Source: Dichetophora obliterata
Taxonomy: Eukaryota; Arthropoda; Insecta; Diptera; Sciomyzidae
NCBI GenBank assembly: GCA_963920525.1
Contig: OY986439.1
Span: 2,425,001-2,489,000 of the forward strand
Direction: 5' to 3'
Length of the DNA: 64,000 nt
The notes under the pieces were generated by a model. The model did not search any database. It was given only the letters and a program-made list of their open reading frames with translations, and was not told where the DNA came from. Of the stretch, positions 58,356 to 64,000 are shown one piece after another. Every line of letters starts with the position of its first letter. Positions within the stretch are counted from its first letter, which is position 1. Both the position numbers and the translations under genes were made by a program.

Positions 58356-58548
58356 AGGGGCCCTCAAACGATACTACATGTCCATCCGACCTGTCAAGTC
58401 ATCACACATGTAGTATCGTTCGTGTGCAAGAAATCAAGGCGGATGGACATGTCCGATGGAAGTTGAAAAATTTTGACTTTTTGCTAAGTACGTCCGACAT
58501 GTAGTTCGTTTGCGTGCGCGGCCATCCAACTTAGTACATTTTGCCATT

Positions 58549-59870
58549 AGGGGCTTTCAGACCATCGTACATGTGCGATGACTTGGGCATGCTCGACGAC
58601 ATGTACGATCATTCGAAAGCAAATGAGACCGTCGGACCGACATGTCGGACGAAAATCCAAACCAACTTGATGTCGTTTACTCTGACATCTCTAAGGCTTT
58701 TGACAGGTTGTCACACGATATTTTATTCTCAAGCTAGCCAAAATTGGTTTTCATTCAATTTTTCTATCTTGGTTGAGTTCATACCTCTCAAATAGGGTTT
58801 CTTATGTTGTCATTGACAATGCAAAATCTTCGCCATTTTTAGCAGTGTCTGGGGTTCCACAAGGTAGCATCCTTGGACCATTACTTTTTGTTATCTTCAT
58901 TAATGATGTTTCTAAATGCTTTCTTAATGCTCAATTTTTACTTTATGCGGATGGTCTTAAGGTTTTCCTTAAAGTTAAAAGTGATTGTGACGCTTCTCGT
59001 CTCCAGTCTGATCTTGATAATGTCTTTTCCTGGTTTAAAAAAAACAAATTATCTCTTAACCTCGGAAAATGTTATGTTGTCTCTTATTACAAGCTCCACT
59101 CACCAACTATTTTTGATTATAATTTTGATAACACTAAATTAGCCAGATTATCAGAAATTCGTGACCTTGGAGTAATTTTTGATTCTAATAATTTAAGCTC
59201 GAACTATTTTTACATTAGTTGTCATAGAACTAATTATGCCACTAATGAGCCAATTAATAGAGCTCTTATAGCTTTAAACAGTATCTATAATAATAACTTA
59301 CTCGATTTTTCTATGCCCAAAGTTGGTTTTAAAACCACTATTACACTGTTGTTAAATAAAAACTAGTTTTAATCTTTATTGTATTATTTTTAAATTATGT
59401 TGCTTAGTCTGTAAGGATATTGTCCATAGACGTTAACAAATAAATAAAATAAAATAAAAAAAATCAAAAATTTTTGATTTTTCTGCCGGTCGGACCGACA
59501 TGTACGATGTTATGAACGCATGTCGGTCCGACTCGCTGCATTTTTTCATTTCATTAAAAGCGTCAGCGGGTGAACAGCAACGAAGCGGAAAAAATATTAG
59601 AGAAAATTAATATGAAAAACGTTTGAATCATTTTATAATTGTTTATAATTAATTAAAATTGATAAACAATTCTCTTAATATGAAAAATGACTGCTAAATC
59701 ATAAGGTCATCAAAAAATTGTTTAGCCATTACGACGATGTGTTCTATTTGAGAGGCAGCAATGAAATGAAGTCGTCGCACATGTACGATTGTTTGAAAGC
59801 TCAACAAAATATTACCGTTAGTTTGTCGTCGTACATGTCAGCGTACAAGTACGTTCGTCTGAAACCCCCT
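58549..59870. mobile_element. Inner TIR element of the nest
   Basis: Ends aggggctttcagaccatcgt and acgttcgtctgaaaccccct, again with ATT on both sides. Arms include cggaccgacatgt and its inverse near 58635 and 59490-59525. Its interior is interrupted by a LINE fragment. A solo right end of the same type (cgtctgaagccccct) lies near 61310. Confidence 0.8.
58656..59465 (+). pseudogene. Jockey/I-type LINE reverse transcriptase fragment
   Basis: The frame from about 58665 reads LDVVYSDISKAFDRLSHDIL. A one-base shift near 58732 leads to KLAKIGFHSIFLSWLSSYLS, VSGVPQGSILGPLLFVIFIN and FLLYADGLKVF. The catalytic YADD is YADG, and the segment between DLGVIFDS and the terminal RTNYATNEPIN block is much shorter than normal (internal deletion). 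An A-rich tail (aaataaataaaataaaataa) at 59437-59462 marks the 3' end. Dead, 5'-truncated copy. Confidence 0.8.
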
Positions 59871-60237
59871 ATTTGTTGAAAATTTTCAGAGAGAGCACAT
59901 ATCGCGGCAAAACTGCCGAACGTAAGAAATATTATATTTTGACGCAAATTTTTTTATCTTTACCTAAAGTTGTGATGGTTTAGAATATTTAAAGCAAAAA
60001 AACATAAAAATAAATGTTCAAAACAATTAATCTTAATATTTTTAATTGATGTTAACTCTTCGGCAGGTAAGAAATAATGAAGTCTATCCAAAGTCTATCC
60101 ATCATGTGCGATGTATGTGAGGGCAACGAAAAAAGTCCCGTTACTTTATCGAACTACATGTACGTCCGTCATGTAGTATCGTTTGAGGGCCCCTATTCTG
60201 CCATGAACTCAACAAGAAATATAAACATGCAACACTA

Positions 60238-60705
60238 AGGGGCATGTCACACTAAGGCACATGTCACACTTAGTCGACACGGACAGATTTGTTGTTGTTT
60301 TCGCGGGTAAAATAAGAAACTTGAAGTTGAGAGAGTTTTTGACCGGTGAAAACAACAGCAAATTTGTCCGTGTATAAAATTTAAGTGTATAAATCAGCAT
60401 GAACAGCACGAAAAGCACATAACAACAAAAGTATAGTTTCTCCAGCAGCAGTTGCTTATTTTCTAAACAGTTGTTGTTTTAATCTAAAAAGAAAAATTAT
60501 TAAATTTCGTATGCACTATTTTAAATTTGTTTTCAAAAACTTCCATTGGATTGCACCGCTTTGGTGCATGTCACACTTAGCGGACACGGACAAATTTGTT
60601 GTTGTTTTCACGGATGAAAGAAGCTCTCTCAATTTTCAATTTTTTATATTACCCACGAAAACAACAACAAATTTGTCCGTGTCCGCTAAGGTGCATGTCA
60701 CACAC
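60238..60705. mobile_element. Two copies of the CATGTCACACTTA hairpin MITE
   Basis: 60238-60390 and 60563-60705 each contain gtcacacttag..gacacggac, acaaatttgttgttgttttc, a short ctctc-containing loop and the inverse arm gaaaacaacaacaaatttgt..ccgtgt. The second copy is the more symmetrical (ggtgcatgtcacact / aaggtgcatgtcacac). The ORFs read across them (60209-60418, 60511-60711) are hairpin artefacts. Confidence 0.75.
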
Positions 60706-60710
60706 TACTA

Positions 60711-61460
60711 AATTAAAATTTATTTTATACTAGCATATCCTGAGTTCTTATCTAACACTTGTTTCATTTTTCTGCATACCTTTTCGTCAGTTTCACCACG
60801 AGCAGAGTTTTTTTTTCATCGAAGTCTATAAACAAAGCTACTCCTTTGTCCAGAGGTAATGTTTTTGATTGAAGTGACTCTAGTGTTAAATGAATATGTT
60901 TAAAAATTTGTCCTTTAAGATTTTTAGAAGGGAAAAAATACAAAAAAAATTATTTAAAAATTACACTACAGTGACCTTAAAAAACAAAAAAATGCTTTAA
61001 CAATTAAAAACGTCCAAAATAGACAGTAAAATAACTTAAAAATCTCTTAAAACTACCAAAAAATGCCCTAATTCTAGTAACAATGACTTGAAACTAAAAA
61101 CGATGAAAAATTACAAAAAATCTCGTAAAAACTTTTCATATTTGGAATTAAGGACACATAAATGGACGTTTTAAATAAGCAGGAAATGTCTTAGAAGCAG
61201 CAGAAAAAAGTGTGCGTGTGCGTGTCAGTCCATCGTCACTACAGCTTTTTCAGTGAGTGAAATTTCGCGCACTTCACTTCACCTGCGTTATTTTACATGT
61301 ATTTCGTCTGAAGCCCCCTCATAACCAGCTGTTACGTATAATTGTGACATGAACTAGCACATGTAAATGCAGTACTTTGTTTATGGACTTGCCATAGAAG
61401 TAAAATATCTTTTATCTTTTATTTCTATGGGACCAGCTGAAAGCCTTTGCTTACAAAACC
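60711..61460. other. Upstream region of METTL1
   Basis: AT-rich with no gene. A palindromic pair ccatagaagtaaaata / tattttatttctatgg-like sits at 61391-61430, just upstream of the METTL1 start. The 61200-61320 stretch ends with a solo MITE end. Confidence 0.4.
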
Positions 61461-62380
61461 ATGACCATGGCGAACTTGGAGCAGGACTCAGTGCTCTTGA
61501 CATTGCCACAAAAACGCTACTATCGTCAAAGAGCCCATTCTAACCCAATCGCGGACCACTGCTTTGATTAGTAAGTATTTGTGAAATGTTTAAACCAAGT
61601 CAATACATTGGTGTCGAAAATTACTACATAATAATCTTCGTTAAGTCCAGCAAGCCCAAACGAAGTCCAATGGGAAACGTTGTATCCAACAATTCTATCA
61701 TCGCAGAAAAGTGTAGAATTTGCAGATATTGGCTGCGGTTACGGAGGTTTTCTGGTAACGCTAGGAGAAATGTTTCCAGATAAGCTTGCAATTGGCATGG
61801 AGATACGAGTCAAAGTATCCGACTACGTCATGGACCGCATTAAGGCATTGCGAAATCTTCACCCTGGAAAATATAAAAACATTGCCTGTATTAGAACTAA
61901 TGCAATGAAATATCTCCCAAACTATTTTTTAAAAGCCCAGTTGTCCAAAATGTTCTTCTTGTATCCCGATCCACATTTCAAGAAGGCCAAGCACAAGTGG
62001 AGAATTATCAACAATGCACTCCTGTCAGAATATGCGTACGTTTTAAAAAAAGGGGTAAGCTTGGAATGTTTAAAGTGGTGTTTGTAATAACAAAAACATT
62101 TAAATTGTAGGGTTTTATTTATACAATGACCGATGTGGAAGATTTACATAAATGGATTGTGCAACATATGAAAGAGCATCCGTTGTTTGATCGGATAACT
62201 GACGAAGAAGCCGTAAGTAGTCATTTCAATGCTTCTTGTATTAAGTCTCAAAAGAGTTTTTTTATCTTATTTTAGAATGCAGATCCTATAACCCCAAAAT
62301 TATATCAAAGCAGTGAAGAAGGTGCGAAGGTTGTTCGCAATAAGGGTGAACACTTTTTAGCCATATTTCGCAGAATTTAG
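61461..62380 (+). CDS. METTL1: tRNA (guanine-N7-)-methyltransferase catalytic subunit, METTL1
   Basis: METTL1 makes m7G46 in the variable loop of tRNAs from S-adenosylmethionine, acting with the WD40 partner WDR4 (Wuho in flies). Exons 61461-61570, 61646-62054, 62111-62212 and 62276-62380 total 726 nt in frame (241 residues; family 240-280). Marks: [18 protein letters not shown] at residues 16-33, the SAM-binding [11 protein letters not shown] at 62-72, [12 protein letters not shown], the catalytic/tRNA region [18 protein letters not shown], and the C-terminal [23 protein letters not shown] at 61461 or 61467 (MANLEQ) could both serve. The exon 2 acceptor (ttaag/T) is confirmed by the conserved W..LYP motif that follows. 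A poly(A) signal is at 62411. Confidence 0.95.
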
Positions 62381-62432
62381 TCTTGATTAAATTTTTATTC
62401 AATTTATTAAAATAAATTTAGGAACTAAAAGT

Positions 62433-63497
62433 TTAAAGATATTTATTTATGTAGCCCACTCCTTTGCATTTAATTACGGTGCCACTGTCCTTGGCGTCAA
62501 TTTGAAAATCTACTCCAGCCAGTAGGTTTGCTACGTGCATTGCAGTCTTTGTGTGGTCAGTCAAATTGCACGTACTTATACAAGATTCTCCTGATGAGAG
62601 GGCCATAAATATAATTAATTGGTCCTGCACATAACGATCTACACATGTTACTTTATTAACATAATGTTCTAAATCTTTTGCCGCATCTTTTCCCATAGCA
62701 CGCGCATCTACTTTGCGTTCACCCAAGGCAGATGCACCTACTACGCAGCCCTCGGAGCTTATTGCTTTAATAACTAGTCCAGCCCCGTTGTCACGTGCTC
62801 GACTATCTTTATAAGCCTCAATGCTAGGCTTCAGATGGGCAAATTGTTGCAATTCTGCAACTGCAGCAGATTTCATATCATGCGCCAGGTGAACAGGAAT
62901 GTTTCCTGCTACAAAACAGCTTCCACTAATTACCTCAAGATTTCCAAATTTTGTAATGGTTGCAGCATTAATAGCCTTCACAGGTGGAATGACTACATTA
63001 CAAAGTCCACCGCCGCGCGGAAAAAAACCTCTTCGCAGTATTTTTATATCGAAGCGAACACCGAAAAATTCAAGATTTGGAGAAAGCACTTCAATCAAGT
63101 AATCTATTTGTGGAGCCATTCCAACATTTGTGCCACCGATAAGCTCCAGTTCCGTATGTGACCGAGCGAAGACCAACACGGGTAGTGCTGCCTGTAAAAC
63201 TAATGAAACGCTAGCTGCTGTACGAGTGTCAATTGTATATTTTCCAGATTTAATTTCTCCCGGATGAAACTCAACCTCGGTGGATTTAATAAAGTTCCCT
63301 TTAACGTGAGCATTTGTTATTTGTTGTAACAAGTTAAGTCCAAAAAGATGCTGGTTGGAAAGTCCAGGGTTTGGGCGATTTGCTCGAATGTTTATAACAC
63401 GTATTGGCCGTCGTAAAATACAGCTTAGGCTCAAAGCATTTCGCAAAATTTGTCCTCCGCCTTCCAAATAGCTCCCATCGATTTCTAGAACCTCCAT
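62433..63497 (-). CDS. Rtca: RNA 3'-terminal phosphate cyclase
   Basis: RtcA converts an RNA 3'-phosphate to a 2',3'-cyclic phosphate through an enzyme-AMP intermediate. A single 354-residue exon (typical length 340-370). Marks: DGSYLEGGGQILRNALSLSC at 7-26, RTAASVSLVLQAALPVLVFA in the middle, the family signature RRGFFPRGGGLC, and near the C-terminus TDHTKTAMH, whose first His fits the adenylated histidine. No insertion of a second family type (Rcl1 lacks the active His), so the enzyme is the cyclase. The frame is intact. It is convergent with METTL1, stop codons 52 bp apart, so the 3' UTRs probably overlap. Confidence 0.96.
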   Translation of the reverse strand: MEVLEIDGSYLEGGGQILRNALSLSCILRRPIRVINIRANRPNPGLSNQHLFGLNLLQQITNAHVKGNFIKSTEVEFHPGEIKSGKYTIDTRTAASVSLVLQAALPVLVFARSHTELELIGGTNVGMAPQIDYLIEVLSPNLEFFGVRFDIKILRRGFFPRGGGLCNVVIPPVKAINAATITKFGNLEVISGSCFVAGNIPVHLAHDMKSAAVAELQQFAHLKPSIEAYKDSRARDNGAGLVIKAISSEGCVVGASALGERKVDARAMGKDAAKDLEHYVNKVTCVDRYVQDQLIIFMALSSGESCISTCNLTDHTKTAMHVANLLAGVDFQIDAKDSGTVIKCKGVGYINKYL

Positions 63498-63544
63498 CAG
63501 CTATATCTGTAGTAAAGTGATAATAACCCAGCAAACAATTATGG

Positions 63545-63712
63545 CTGTGTGCGAATTCATCTAAATGCGACCTAAACTAAATAGGTCGATAAGGCAGTTT
63601 TTCATAAATAAATTAGGAAATTATCAAGCTACCTATACGCTTCCTAAATTAGGAAGCACTGCTTTATCGACACTATTTAGTTTAGGTCGCATTTAGATCA
63701 ATTCACACACAG
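63545..63712. mobile_element. 168-bp hairpin MITE (TGTGTGCGAATT ends)
   Basis: Arms of about 55 bp with catctaaatgcgacctaaac and its inverse gtttaggtcgcatttagatc, ending in tgtgtg / cacaca. The loop is about 50 bp with a second small palindrome (taaattaggaa). Confidence 0.8.
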
Positions 63713-63770
63713 GCTATACATAAAAATACACGTTTTGTAAGCGTTCAGATGTAAGCAAAACGCCTTAGCC

Positions 63771-63926
63771 CATATTCCACGATGTACGTTTGCTCGGCGT
63801 ACAAATAATTTTGTCGTTGCTTCCAATGCGAAACTGTCAGAAATTTTGGAAAATACAACAACATCCATACAACAACCATATTGTGCGGACAAGTGTACGC
63901 CGAGCAAACGGACATCGTGTAATATG
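63771..63926. mobile_element. 156-bp hairpin MITE (CATATTCCACGATGT ends)
   Basis: Arms catattccacgatgtacgtt then tgctcggcgtaca, with the inverse tgtacgccgagcaaac..acatcgtgtaatatg at the right. The 69-codon minus frame across it is an artefact of the hairpin. Confidence 0.8.
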
Positions 63927-64000
63927 TATTATAAAACGCTGCTTTGACATTTATGCATCAAAGTAAACGTTTTATAATCGAAACGCACCCATCTTTATAA

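Larger units (their letters stand above)
58356..60194. mobile_element. Outer TIR element of a three-level nest
   Basis: Ends aggggccctcaaacgatact then acatg, and catgtagtatcgtttgaggg then cccct. ATT flanks both sides (58353-58355 and 60195-60197); TA with shorter ends is an alternative reading. The arms also carry catgtccatccgac / gtacgtccgtcatg type blocks. A second element of a related end type lies inside it. Confidence 0.8.

Noticed and set aside
58773..59366. Functional reverse transcriptase
   Set aside because: YADD is changed to YADG, there is a frameshift upstream and an internal deletion downstream.
63698..63907. 69-codon minus frame
   Set aside because: It reads through two hairpin MITEs.

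Overview
The window is nuclear DNA of an insect, most likely a higher fly (Diptera, Brachycera). It is very AT-rich, its genes have short GT-AG introns (mostly 50-70 bp), and its proteins most resemble fly orthologs: IFT140/rempA, Tspo, a beta-NAC of bicaudal type, Mis12, an UPF0184/bublin protein, WDR18, METTL1 and Rtca. These calls rest on family knowledge and on motifs read by eye; no database search was run.

Layout. From 1 to about 14.6 kb I find no host gene, only transposon remnants and MITEs (hAT-like, TIR families, a 194-bp tandem duplication). From 14.9 to 26.5 kb a minus-strand gene of at least 14 exons encodes IFT140 (rempA); 6.4 kb of it is one repeat-filled intron. From 26.5 to 38.9 kb lies a second repeat region holding a Harbinger element with a nested MITE, two tRNA-type SINE copies (the other is in the rempA intron), and a mariner copy with an RTE-like retrotransposon inserted into its terminal repeat. 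From 38.9 to 44.5 kb is a gene cluster: Tspo (+), a 1057-codon intronless beta-NAC-like gene (-) and Mis12 (-). From 44.5 to 51.2 kb is intergenic DNA with several hairpin MITEs. At 51.3-53.1 kb the bublin-like gene (+) and WDR18 (-) converge.

From 53.4 to 60.7 kb is a nested mobile-element zone: two copies of a P-element-like unit carrying only a THAP DNA-binding domain (one interrupted by a 2-kb foldback element), a Harbinger-type MITE with a paralogous empty site, and a three-level nest around a LINE fragment. At 61.4-63.5 kb METTL1 (+) and Rtca (-) converge with only 52 bp between stop codons, followed by two hairpin MITEs.

The host genes do not form one pathway: cilium transport, mitochondrial membrane, nascent-chain binding, kinetochore, ribosome assembly and tRNA/RNA processing. 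The most unusual content is the mobile DNA: the solitary THAP ORF inside a P-like element, the nested insertions with readable target duplications, and the very long tail on the beta-NAC paralog.
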